Below are positions 14,901-28,676 of a stretch of 64,000 nt of DNA, piece after piece. The notes under the pieces were generated by a model, which had not been told where the DNA came from, ran no database searches, and saw only the letters and a program-made list of their open reading frames with translations. The translations under genes were made by a program, and so were the position numbers. The number at the start of each line of letters is the position of its first letter. Position 1 is the stretch's first letter. Origin of the DNA: Sipunculus nudus (Eukaryota; Annelida; Sipuncula; Golfingiida; Sipunculidae); NCBI GenBank assembly GCA_026874595.1, contig CM049319.1, forward strand, positions 58,408,917-58,472,916, written 5' to 3'.

Positions 14901-17900
14901 TAAAGATACCTAAGGTACAGAAAAAGCATCACAGGGTAACTAAAATAGAAAGACAGAATATCACTGAAACCTGGTGCAGAATGACAGAAAATTAAAGATA
15001 CCTAAGGTACAGAAAAAGTATCACAGGGTAACTAATACAGAAAGACAGAATATCACTGACACTTGGTGCAGAATGACAGAAAATTAAAGATACCTAAGGT
15101 ACAGAAAAGTATCACAAGGCAAATAAAACAGAAAGACAGAATATCACTGAAACCTGGTGCAGAATGACAGAAAATTAAAGTTACCTAAGGTACAGAAAAA
15201 GTATCACAGGGTAACTAAAACAGAAAGACAGAATATCACTGACACCTGGTGCAGAATGACAGAAAATTAAAGATACCTAAGGTACAGAAAAAAGTATCAC
15301 AGGGTAACTAAAACAGAAAGACAGAATATCACTGAAACCTGGTGCAGAATGACAGAAAATTAAAGATACCTAAGGTACAGAAAAAGTAGCACAAGGTAAC
15401 TGGGACAGAAAGACAGAATATCACTGAAACCTGGTGCAGAATGACAGACAATTAAAGATACCTAAGGTACAGAAAAAGTAACACAAGGTAACTGGGACAG
15501 AAAGAAAAATCAATCAAAAAGATGTATTACAGAACAGCAGGAATAAAGCAATACTTGGTACAAAAACACACAATATTAGAAATATATAGTACAGAAAGGC
15601 AGAAAATAAGTGAACTTTTATCAATGCTGTCAATAATCAATAATTCTGTAGGTCATAGGAAAGGGCAAACCTAAGCATCTAGGCTTGCTCTCAATCCCTT
15701 TGATACTCTGTATTCACTTCATGATATCTGTGTATTTTGTACTACCTTGTATAAAAAAATCTTTCAAACAAAAAAAAAACTAGAGAAAACTGGTGTCAGA
15801 AAATTCAGAAGTTAGAGATCTGAGTTGAACACAGGGTACCTGATACACAGGAAAAGAGTACTTGAGTTGGAGATAATTCACTCAGATGATGCAGAAAACA
15901 GATAGTTAAAGATATTTAATGCAGGAAGATTGAGAACCTGAATAGAATGTATATTATATAAAGTTTAACAAACATTGCTTATCTTAGAACTTACTCTGAC
16001 GCCTCAAATGCATAAACATCAATAGCCTCAACCACATCCTTAAACAGGATCTTGGATGTGAGAGTGTAGCCATGGTAAATCACTGGTTCACCATCATCTC
16101 CGTCCCAACAGTCCACTGTTTAAATATATATATATTTAAAATATATTTATCAAAAACACTTGCTTTAAGTTTTCACCTTTTATCAAAATAAGAATATTAC
16201 TTAATATCACTATAGGTGTTCCCGTAAAAATCGTTATAGAATATATTTTATCAAGATATATGATATATAGAAATTATTTTAGGATAATGTCATTACTGGT
16301 AACAAATTGGGAAATTCCACCATCACTGTGAATCTGATCTGCAGTGACGTAAAAAATGACCTAAAGTGAGTGATAATAGGGGCATGTACGGGAATTTGTT
16401 TGCATTCTTAAATGCACCATATTTTCTTACAAAGATCAATCTTAATTCTATATAAATGGCTAGAATTTATTTTTAAACTATCTTAACAGTGTTTTCAGTG
16501 GAAGAGTTGTAAAATAATATTATCTTATCATCACAAGACAATCACATACCGCTTGACGTGTCTTATGATTTTGGTAAGCACATGAGTGTTAGTCTTTTAT
16601 TCAGCCAGTAGTCGGTGCTACACTTGCATGGCAGCAACATAACTATTTTCGGTAGCAAATTGTATTCATAACCACAAACTAAATACGGTACAATGTAAAA
16701 GAATACCACCTAATAAATAATCATGTTGGCCCCACTGGATGTCTTCTAGCTCACATACACATCAGATATATCCCACTGGGGTCACAAACACAGTAACACA
16801 GGAAAAACCACACGAGATATATATGTTCATGCTTGTATTGTTTTTCAAGGCTTAAAAAAATACTGTCGGGCAAGCACTGACGCATTCAAATAATGTGCCT
16901 TGGGGTAGGAAACAATGCAAGGCGCAACCTCCTAATGCTACCTGGTGTGACCACATCCCTGGCCATTGTATCAATCTTCATTACACTGAATGTTTTGTAA
17001 AATGAATACAAAATACAAGCATTTAGTGTTTGTTCTATGTGAATACTTGGAAATCTAATATTTGGAAAAATTGTATCATATATGGTATATAAGAGTTGGG
17101 AATAGGTTTGAGCTAACTTTGGGTGTGTATTCTGTTATAGGGAATTTTCTGCAATGTATAAATATTCTGAGCAAAACCCAGTGCATATTCTAATGTGGCA
17201 GCACTATTGCGATTTTTACATTAAACACAAACTGACCACGGACCTGAAATTTTAGGAACAATAATAAAATTCTCTATTAAAATAACAATTTGCAATTACT
17301 TAATAGTTCCACATGTAGAACTGGTATAATCTCTACCCGATTTTAGACCTTAAAACTGACCCAGCTCTTAGACACTTCATTATCTTATGAACTAATTTTA
17401 TCACACATAGGTAACATGTTTTTAACACGATAATCTTCAATAGAAACCACATAAAAGCACTTTAGAACAGTTTGATCAATTAATTTTTGTCTTTAATGTC
17501 ACAGAGCCAGAACCAGAATCAGAGAGTTATCTGTAATAGAGACTTGACTGTAAAACAGAGGTACCTGTAATAATAAAATAATAATAAAATTTATACAAGG
17601 TACCACCTGTAATGTAATGGTGTCCTTTATATGAAGGTACCACCTGTAATGTAATGGTGTCCTTAATACAGAGGTACCACCTGTAATGTAATGGTGTCCT
17701 TAATACAGAGGTACCACCTGTTACTGAGGGGTGTCCATAATAGAGAGCAGACTGTAATACTAACAGAAAGATTCCTGTTATAAAGATGTCTGTAATAGCA
17801 AGGTACCACCTGTAATGGAATTGTTTCCTTAATACAGAGTCACCGCCTATAACTGCGAGGTGTCCATGATATAGAGCAGACTGAAAAATAGCAGAAAAAT

Positions 17901-20900
17901 AAGTTATCAAGAGTTGTCTGTAATAGAAAGGTGTGAACAATAGAGAAGTGCAGATGATAGAAGGTGTCCACAATAAGGGGTGTCTGTGACACAGAGATGT
18001 CCATTATATAGAAAGCTGCCTGTGTTCACAGGTTTTCATGTACTTACATTCCACACATCTACAGCCTTTCTTGAGGGCCCTGATGTAAGCCTCCACTGCA
18101 CTTGGTCCCACAAGCTGGTCTGCCAGGAGGTACCTGAAATAAATTAATTAAAATACACAAACCATGGGAATTATGTGATAATATGACATACATATGACCA
18201 GGGTTATAGCCACACAGTTTGGCACCAGTTGGGGGTAGCCGGGATGGGCTTCTGACGGCCTGCAAAAGCTAACTTTTGTAACCCACAAACCAGCACAAAA
18301 GATCTTAAAGATTGTCAAAATCCAGCTACAAGCAATGAAACATTGGTTAAATACTCCAAACTGCATTTAATTAATACCTCATCAGAATGTTTACACAAGG
18401 GACCCATGGGTCACAGCGCTCAGTTGAAGTTAGAAATTTTTGCAAATGCAAAAAAATATGAAAATATTCTATTGTAATGTTTTTCATTTATATAAGCATA
18501 TGAGAAGCTAAGAGGAAAGGGGCCCTCCTACTTGGTTATAGTAAAGTTCTAAATATATGATTGCAAACTAATACTCTGACAAGACTGTCATGAAGAAAAA
18601 CAGTTACAGTTTTGAGATACTGTGATGCATATGAAAAATTTACAGATGGACAGGCAAGTGGACAGAATGGACCAATACCTTTATTTCACTTTCAAGAGAA
18701 TAATGTATTTAAGTTTATATAAAAGCCTATTTTTTTAGCATATCCACTTTTTCCATTAATAGTTTTTATCTGATTCATTTTTTTATTTACAAGTTTTATA
18801 GATTTGTAATTAAAACAAGTGACCCATGGGTCATGACGCTCAGCTGACTGGGAAGAGATTCGCAAAAGGAAATTTTATCATCAGAATGGTAGTATATACC
18901 CATTCAACTGAAGCATCAAACAGATTAACCAACAGGCCAAGATTTAGTCTGTATTTATATATCTCAAAAATAGAGAAAAATGTGTAAACTTTTAAAACTA
19001 GAATACGGGTAACCGACAAGTGACTACATGTATCTGCCAAAATCGGATAGTGAGGCATTGATTGAGTGGCAAGGGGAAATAGAGTGAGGTATGATGCATA
19101 TTAGCATGGATGTCTGCAGCCTAAATGTGTATGTAGGTTGTGCCACCTACCACAAATCCAGAAAGCTGTCCAAGTTGTATACACCTGCAAAATTTTAGGC
19201 AGAAAAGTCAAACCACTACATGTATATGAGCGATTTTTGCCATGGCAGACAAAGAGACAAACACTGTGCAAAAATCTTTGTAGGTAACCCCTCCAGTTTT
19301 GTGTATGATAAAGACCTATGTGAGATCTAAACACATGCACAATTTTGGCCCAATCGGTCAAATGGTTCCTGAGATATGAGCTTGGATGTGTCCAGCGTTA
19401 ACTAGAATGTAGGTGGCGCCACCTGTCATAAAATCAAGAAAGCTGTCCACGATGTATAAACCTGCAAAATTTTAGGCAGTTATGTCGAACCACTACAGAG
19501 AAATGAGTAATTTTAGGCCACGGCAGACTAACAGACAGACGCTGTGCAAACATTGTTACAGGTGGCGCCACCATTTTTTGTGTATGTTACAGAGCTATCA
19601 AAGGGCTACATTTGTATAAATTTTATTTCCTGATCGGTCAAACGGTTCCCGAGATATAAGCTTGGATGTCATCAGCGTGAACGTGAACGTAGGTGGCGCC
19701 ACCTGTCATAAAATCAAGAAAGCTATCCTGGATGTATACACATGACGAATTTCAGGTCAATTCACTGCAGAGATATGAGTGATTTTAACCCAAGGCAGAT
19801 GAACAGATGGACACTGTGCAAACATGGTTACAGGTGGCGCCACCATTTTTTGTGTATGTTATAAAGCAATCCAAGGGCTACATTTGTATCAATTTTATTT
19901 CCTGATCGGTCAAACGGTTCCCGAGATATGAGGGTTTATGAGTGGAAACAGACCCACAAATGGACACTGGATAGAGAGGAAAGGTCAGAGGTCAATGCAA
20001 ATTGGTTAGGCACCAGTTCACATGTGACCCGATAATAGGTGTAAGTTCGGGAAAAATCGGTCCATTAGTCTCCGAGGAGCTCTCTGGAAACGAACGCCGC
20101 TGCGGCGGAGGAACTCGGTCAAAAACATAGTATCCGCAAAACTTCGTTTTGGTGGATACAAAAATACAGGTGGCTCCACCAGTCTGCAGAAACTAATAAA
20201 AACACTTAATGGTCAATATCCATGCAAAAAATCATGGTGATCTCTGCATTAGTTGTTCAGATACTTCAGTTTTTGTATCAAATTGTCCATTATTCTGAGG
20301 GATACTTCGGAGTCCTATAGCTTGAAGGATATGGGTAACAGAGACCTAATTTCAAGTTTCCACAGGCACCTTTCATGGGCCTCCTTGCATGACAAGAATG
20401 AAGATTCTAGGTCCAGTTGTTGCGATTTGTACCCTGTTGACAGATAACCACATCTTTAAAGGTCTCAAAAAAAAGAAAAAAATTTGTAAAAATTTGAAAA
20501 AAAAAATAGAGGTGGCACACCCAGTCTGCAGAAACTGATGGAACAGCTCATGATCAATATGTATGCCTAAAATCATGACCATCAGTGTTGTAGTTATTGA
20601 AATACTGCAGTTTTTGTATCAAATTTTCCATTATTCTGGTGGGGGGGGGGTATTTTGGACCCATACAGCTTAAAGAATATGGGTAAAAGAGACCTAATTT
20701 CAAGTTTCCATGGAGACTTTTCATGGGTCTCCCTGTGTGTCAAGAATGAAGATTCTTGGTCCAGTTTTTATGATTTGTGCCCTGTTAACATATGTTCATA
20801 TCTTTAAAGGTCTCAAAAATACAGAAAAATTTCGTAAAAGAAAACGAACAAATACAGGTGGTGCCACCAGTCTGCAGAAACTTATGAAACACTCCATGAT

Positions 20901-23900
20901 CAATATCCATGCAAACAATTATGGTTATCTCTGCATTAGTTGTTCAGATACTTTAGCTTTTGTATCAAATTTTCCATTATTCTGAGCTGTACTTTGGAGT
21001 GCCATAGCTCAAAGGATATGGGTAACAGAGACCAAATTTCAGGTTTCCATGGAGACTTATCATGGGTCTCCCTGTGTGTCAAGAAGGAAGATTCTAGGTC
21101 CAGTCGTTACAATTTGTACCCTGTTGACAGATAACTACATCCTTAAAGGTCTGAAAAATGGAGAAAACAATTCGTGAACATTGAAAAGTACAGGTGGTGC
21201 CACCAGTCTGCACAAACTGATGAAACATCTCATGATCAATATGTATGTCGAAAATCATGACCATCAGTGATGTAGTTAATGAGATATTGAAGTTTTTGTA
21301 TGAAATTTTGACTATTCTGGGGGGTAATTTTGGGCCCCATAGCTCGAAGGATATGGGTAACAGAGACCTAATTCTGGTTTCCATGGAGACTTTTCATAGG
21401 TCTCTCAGTGTGTCGAAAATGAAGATTCTAGGTCCAGTCGTTACGATTTGTGCCACGCTAACAGATGACAGCATCCTCAAAGGTCTCAAAAATAGAGGAA
21501 AAAATCGTAAAAAATCAAACAGTACAGGTGGCGCCACCAGTCTGCAGGAACTGATCGAACATCTCATGATCAATATGTATGCCAAAAATGAAGACCATCA
21601 GTGATGTAGTTATTGAGATATTGAAGTTTTTGTATGAAATTTTTTACTATTCTGGGGGGTACTTTGGGGCCCCATAGCTCAAAGGATATGGGTAACAGAG
21701 ACCTAATTTCTGGTTTTCAAGGAGATTTTCATGGACCTCTCAGTGTGTCAAGAATTAAGATTCTAAGTCCAGTCTTTATGATTTGTGCCTTGTTAACAGA
21801 TGTTCACATTTTTAAAGGTCTCAAAAATAGAGAAAAAAATTCGTAAAAAAATAAAAAAATACAGGTGGCGCCACCAGTCTGCAGGAAGTGATGCAACATC
21901 TCATGATCAATATGTATGCCAAAAATCATGACCATCAGTCAAGTAGTTAATGAGATATTGAAGTTTTTGTATGAAATTTTTGACTTTTCTGGGGGGTACT
22001 TTGGGGCCACATAGCTCAAAGGATATGGGTAACAGAGACCAAATTTCAGGTTTCCATGGAGACTTATCATGGGTCTCCCTGTGTGTCAAGAACGAAGATT
22101 CTAGGTCAAGTCGTTACAATTTGTACCCTGTTGACAGATAACTACATCCTTAAAGGTCTCAAAAATGGAGAAAACAATTCGTGAACATTGAAAAATACAG
22201 GTGGCGCCACCAGTCTGCACAAACTGATGAAACATCTCATGATCAATATGTATGTCAAAAATCATGACCATCAGTGATGTAGTTAATGAGATATTGAAGT
22301 TTTTGTATGAAATTTTTGACTATTCTGGGGGGTAATTTTGGGCCCCATAGCTCGAAGGATATGGGTAACAGAGACCTAATTTCTGGTTTCCATGGAGACT
22401 TTTCATAGGTCTCTCAGTGTGTCGAAAATGAAGATTCTAGGTCCAGTCGTTACGATTTGTGCCACGCTAACAGATGACAGCATCCTCAAAGGTCTCAAAA
22501 ATAGAGGAAAAAATCGTAAAAAATCAAACAGTACAGGTTGCGCCACCAGTCTGCAGGAACTGATCGAACATCTCATGATCAATATGTATGCCAAAAATGA
22601 AGACCATCAGTGATGTAGTTATTGAGATATTGAAGTTTTTGTATGAAATTTTTTACTATTCTGGGGGGTACTTTGGGGCCCCATAGCTCAAAGGATATGG
22701 GTAACAGTGACCTAATGTCTGGTTTCCTAGGAGATTTTTCATGGACCTCTCAGTGTGTCAAGAATTAAGATTCTAAGTCCAGTCTTTATGATTTGTGCCT
22801 TGTTAACAGATGTTCACATTTTTAAAGGTCTCAAAAATAGAGAAAAAAATTCGTAAAAAATCGAAAAATACAGGTGGCGCCACCAGTCTGCAGGAAGTGA
22901 TGTAACATCTCATGATCAATATGTATGCCAAAAATCATGACCATCAGTCAAGTAGTTAATGAGATATTGAAGTTTTTGTATGAAATTTTTGACTTTTCTG
23001 GGGGGTACTTTGGGGCCACATAGCTCGAAGGATATGGGTAACAGAGACCTAATTTCTGGTTTCCAAGGAGATTTTTTATGGACCTCTCAGAATCCCAAGT
23101 TACAAGGTTCTAGGTCCAGCGGTTACAATTTGTGCCTGGTTAACGGACGGACAGACGGACAGACGGACGACGGACAAAGAGTGATCGCTATAGCTCAGAT
23201 GACTTTCAGTCAGCTGAGCTAAAAACTGAAAATATAAGTTAAAATATGACAATTCTAAGTTGCAATCATTATATATCCAGAGTGTAGCTCATATTGGGTC
23301 ATATTATGCATACACATATATTTTATTATTTTAAAATCACAAATGTTTAAACTGAATTTAAAAGAAAATAATGCCACAACATGGCATCTACAAGATTATT
23401 CCTTGACTCACTATTAACAAGCTTTGCACATTGGAGTTTTCAGTACATGCTTAATTTTATTCACTGAAATGAAATAAAAGATTCAGTAAATTTGATGAAA
23501 TAAAAACATCTTTTCAAATAAAGTATACACACTGTTGGTTGAATGAGGGACAAACAATATCATTGTGCTAATTACTATCTCAGCTGTAATTTATTACTGG
23601 AATTAATATTCAATTTCACACCTGGTGAAGTTTTTAATCTTCTGAAGTAAGGAATTACTTATCTGATGAACATCCACACTTTCATAGCAATACACCACTT
23701 TGTGGACACAATTAAATATGCACTTTAATCATTGTAACCCTGGTGGTACAATACAAAATCTAAAATGTAGCATAGCCAAGAATAAAATAAAACACAGAAA
23801 ATTATAACATCCATCTAGTTAATGCACCATCTTGGGGGGGGGGGGGTGCAGGGCAGAGGGGAAGCCTGCTAGTAGTGGCCAAGCTGAGCCAAGGCAAGCT

Positions 23901-26900
23901 GCCTGGGGTCAGTTACATAATGCAAGTGAAGGCTGTACTACCAGGTGGGCTAGATGTAAACAACACTTGACATGGTGTATGGAAACTTGAATAAAAGCTG
24001 CTCTTTTCAATCAATTCCTTTGAAATTTCAGATTTTAAAAGATTAAATCCTTATGTATGCATGTTGTGAAAATTAAATCAACACTACTTATAGGGAAAAA
24101 ACGTGCCATTGCCAAAGTTGGACAAACTTTAAGGTATTGATTTTTTTATTTATGCTAATAACTTGACACATTTGCAAATTTTGGGTAAACAATTGAATCT
24201 TGATTAAATAAAGTTATATTCCTGAAAAAAAAGTCTCCAGCTTCAGCAATTCTCATGTTAGGAGAGTAAATTTTTTGATTTTTTAAAAATTGCAATATAT
24301 TTGGGCCCATAACTTCAAAATAATACCCAATACTGAACTAATTTTTGGTATATTCATAGAAAATGTATGGAAGTATATGAATACTAAATATGATCAAAAA
24401 CAGATCAGTGGTTTTGATATTAGGCAGCCTTGAAGTGTAACAATGGCTTTTTTTATGGAAAACGGAGGTTTTTCCTTAATATCTCGAAGGAATGAAGTCC
24501 TAAAGACCCAATTTTCAGTATGGTAAGAGATTTTTGGGACATCTAATGGTATGCAAAGTTTTGGATTCGTAGGTCCAACAGTTTCAAAACGTGCCCCGTT
24601 AACCGCCGGATGGCCGGACAGCTGGACGGATGGACAAAGGACAAAGGACCACGACTATAGCTCAGATGACTTACAGCCAGCTGAGCTAAAAATGAATCAA
24701 TTCGCCAATGTCTGTAAATTTAGCCTGCACTCAAAATTGTCTAGCTATAACCCTGATGATGAGTACAAATATTTACAAGATAGAATATTGTTTAAATATA
24801 TTTATTGCAATTTAACCTCTTGGACACAGCAGGATTGCCATATAACTACCTCTAACTGATACTATAGTAGTATGTAAGATACTAGGTTTATGGGTTTACC
24901 TTTTCTTGTTTTATTGGTGTTTTATTGAGGCTATTTCACCAAGGCAGCCTTTGAAATAATTACTGTTTAGTTAACAGGCTATTGTGGATAAGACCCCAGC
25001 TAAAGAACCTCCCCTCTGGAGAATGAGTTTAAACACAGTAAGTAAGCAGTCTTGTACCCGAACATGAGGCAATGAAACTTAACAATGGCAAATGAGAAAA
25101 AGCTGTTTTTTTAATTAAACAAAAACAATTCTTCAAAAATAAAGTCAAATGGTAAACAACTCTTCGAAGGAGGGGCTTTACAAATTCATGAAAAACACTG
25201 CAAAAAGGATAATTTCTTCTAGTTGGGGGGTTGCAAACTTCAACCTTCATCTCCACCCCCCCTTAATTCATTTCTGACAAAGTCTACTAACGTGTTATGT
25301 GATGAATTGACGAAGTAATCACACAATGGTTGACTCATATCCTGAAACACCTCAGCTCGGGAATGATCAAACAGGTCCATCTCAGGGGAGTGCATCAAAG
25401 TCCGGAAACCTGGCAGGTAAAAAGTATACAAGTAGAATATTCTCCGTTCCAATAGCCCTGTCCACCTGTTTTTTTCCGCAATCACTTGTATACAAAGCAC
25501 TAAAGCTTACCTTTATGTACTCAGAGACAAATCAGACAAATGTAGCAATTGTCTAACAGCAAAATAATACTCTCCCTTGTATGAATTCAATATGATAAAT
25601 TCTGAAAGAAAAATGACTGAACAGATGTTGTCTTGTGACATATCAGTGACTAGCATCATATTGACCCTTTGGCATCACCATCAGATTACTGGCGCCAGAG
25701 TGTCATGACATCTACGTCTGAGGATCGCATTATAAGGCCTTATAAAGATGCAAATATTTTCGTCATTTCTGACAACGCTTGATGGGCTACACGTACACTT
25801 TCAATCAACATAAACCAGACCATTCATTAGCATTTTTTGTGTACTTTCTAATAATACCAAATATGAGTGAGAAAAATTCCTGTTTAACCCAGCACATTGG
25901 TAAACCCCTCAGCATGTTTGTTGAATATGACCCCATGAACACAAGCATGGCTTACATGGGTTACAGGATGCAGGCAACTAGCAGGCGACAAAGGAAATGA
26001 CCCGTGTCCATGGAGATGGTGTTTCAGTTTGGGTTGCAAGCTCACATAAATACTATTGTGTTTATTCACCATTCTAAGCATAATATTGAGATTATGGGCC
26101 ATTTACCACAATATGAATGCAACCAGATGCAAGACCACTGCGATACATTCCTCCATATTACTAGTATCACGACTTGAGTAGGCTTACCAGCCCAATTATC
26201 TGATTGCCTACTGAGTCGGGTTGTCACGGCTAATCAGTGACGACCTACAATGACGGACTAAAAATACATCAACTTGATGATTTGTATTGATGACAGTGGT
26301 ATTTGCACTTCATGTGTTTGTTACGTCACACACATATCCCTCCTACATTGCATGGATAAACAGATATGGCCACTTGAACTGATGACCTCACTTTTGCATA
26401 TCTTTCTAGTTGGTTCAATATCATTCCATAGTCGCAAAGTAAATATATTAATTTCATGCTTAATTATTTCATCATTACCTCAAAATTACTTCCTTTGTTA
26501 AAAGCTAATTTGTAGCAGAAAACAAAATAAATCTGAAGTAACATCAGTTGGACGGGGGTGTTCGAAAAGAATATTGTTGATAACGATTAATGCATGTTGT
26601 AATGGTTGAATGATGTCCCAGTTCTGATCTCCTTGGTTATACAGTATTTTAACTGTTTTACTTACATTAACATACCATTTTGGGGTCTATTAAGATATGT
26701 GTTGTATTAGAGATCTTATATAAACTCTATTCATACCTTATTTTTTTATTGATAAAAGAAAGGTTTGTGTATTAGAGAGGTAGCTGATCTCTGAAGCTTT
26801 TCACAGGACAGTCTCAGATATCTTTAAAAGAGGGGTCAATGTAAAGGGAGGCTTTGCTGTATATTTTAGCTTTAGGACTCACCATCAAGACTCATTTTGC

Positions 26901-28635
26901 CATTCTGTTTTGCTTTAGGACAAGCCTCATACTTATCAATCAGGGCTGCAGCATCTTCTTCTGTGATGTCTTGCTGAGAAATTAAAATATGAGTTAATCT
27001 TTTTCCAGTTTCTGTTATACAAAATATCAGAAACTGTATAAGTAATACCTCATTGTATCAAAGATGAACGTTCAATACCAGTGGTTTATATGGTAATAAT
27101 TTAACTTGGAATTTTAACTTGAACACAAAACCTTGACAAAAGCAAGGTTATTTTATTTAGGCCAGCTTCAGGTTTCACTGTATATTATAAATAAATTGAA
27201 ATGCCAATTTTCTATCATCCTATCCTTTTATAAAAAAATATACATTTTATTTATTATGTAAATATCTACTTTACACTCACGCACCTTTTGTTCTGTGATT
27301 ATAAACTTCTGAAGTTCTTTTACATCCAAGTATTTCCCCTCATCATTGTAGCTGAAAGGTAACAGATCAGTGTCAGTTTTTCAATGTCAATTTAAATGTA
27401 CATTATCTTGTGCAAAAAAAATAATATGTGTATTATCTCACACTATTAATTCAATTCAGCTGAATACAAAAGTCTCCCCTTCAAATGGAATGTAAATTCA
27501 CTGCTAGAGTCACACATACCTAGGAGTTTACCTGCTAACCTTTCAAACAGATACTCTATTTCAGGCTTCTGTGTGATCAGGTGATAGAACTCCATAAATT
27601 CTCCCTCACTCAGAGTCTTATAAAAAATTATGGGAGTCACACCTGGGAGTCCTGCTTACCTTTTAAACAGTTCCTCCATCTCAAGCCTCTGTGTGATAAG
27701 GTGATAGAACTCCATGAATTCTTCCTCACTCAGGCTAATCAACAATTATGGGAGTCACACCTGGGAGTCTTCCTGCTTACTTTTCAAACAGTTCCTCCAT
27801 CTCAGGACTTTGTGTGATCAGGTGATAGAATTGCATGAATTCTCCCTCACTCAGGCTAATCAACTATTATGGGAGTCACACCTGGGAGTCTTCCTGCTTA
27901 CTTTTCAAACAGTTCCTCCATCTCAGGCCTTTGTGTGATCAGGTGATAGAACTGCATGAATTCTCCCTCACTCAGGCTAATCAACTATTATGGGAGTCAC
28001 ACCTGGGAGTTTACCTACTTACTTTTCAAACAGTTCCTCCATCTCAGGCCTTTGTGTGATCAGGTGATAGAACTGCATGAATTCTCCCTCACTCAGTCAA
28101 ATCAACAATTATGGGAGTCACACCTGGGAGTTTACCTGCTAACCTTTCAAACAGATACTCTATTTCAGGCCTCTGTGTGATCAGGTGATAGAACTCCATA
28201 AATTCTCCCTCACTCAGAGTCTTATAAAAAATTATGGGAGTCACACCTGGGAGTCTTCCTGCTTACCTTTTAAACAGTTCCTCCATCTCAAGCCTCTGTG
28301 TGATAAGGTGATAGAACTCCATGAATTCTTCCTCACTCAGTCTAATCAACTATTATGGGAGTCACACCTGGGAGTCTACCTACTTACTTTTCAAACAGTT
28401 CCTCCATCTCAGGCCTCTTTGTGATAAGGTGATAGAACTCCATAAATTCTTCTTCACTCAGGGAATCTTCACCATTCTTGGTTTTCCCCTCAGACTTGTC
28501 TGCTTGCTATAATTAAAACATTTTTGATTTTCTTGTGAATTTAAATGAAACGTGGAATATGTAAATTATGATGGTAAAGTCTCTATGATATGGTGAATTA
28601 AAGCATTCACAGTTTTGAAATTTAGTAGCTGTTTT

Positions 28636-28676
<41 letters not shown>

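Larger units (their letters stand above)
18812..23225 (+). mobile_element. D-family element copy 2 with 336-bp internal array, split by a C-family element
   Basis: The left end at 18812-18847 is CAAGTGACCCATGGGTCATG then ACGCTCAGCTGA. The right end at 23135-23225 has GACGGACAGACGG, CGCTATAGCTCAGATGAC and TCAGTCAGCTGAGCTAAAAA. GCTCAGCTGA at the left is the exact inverse of TCAGCTGAGC at the right. The middle is a long array of ~336-bp units (20161-23130). A C-family element (18995-20160) sits between left end and array, which suggests nested insertion. No transposase is visible. Confidence 0.6.

Noticed and set aside
20253-23222. Many 60-120-codon frames with recurring MKILGPV and SSKDMGNRD phrases
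   Set aside because: They are translations of the 336-bp tandem units in arbitrary frames; they start and stop with the repeat and are non-homologous to known proteins.
27446-28512. Plus-strand repeat frames ([20 protein letters not shown])
   Set aside because: They are antisense shadows of the tandem PLC-delta exon copies.
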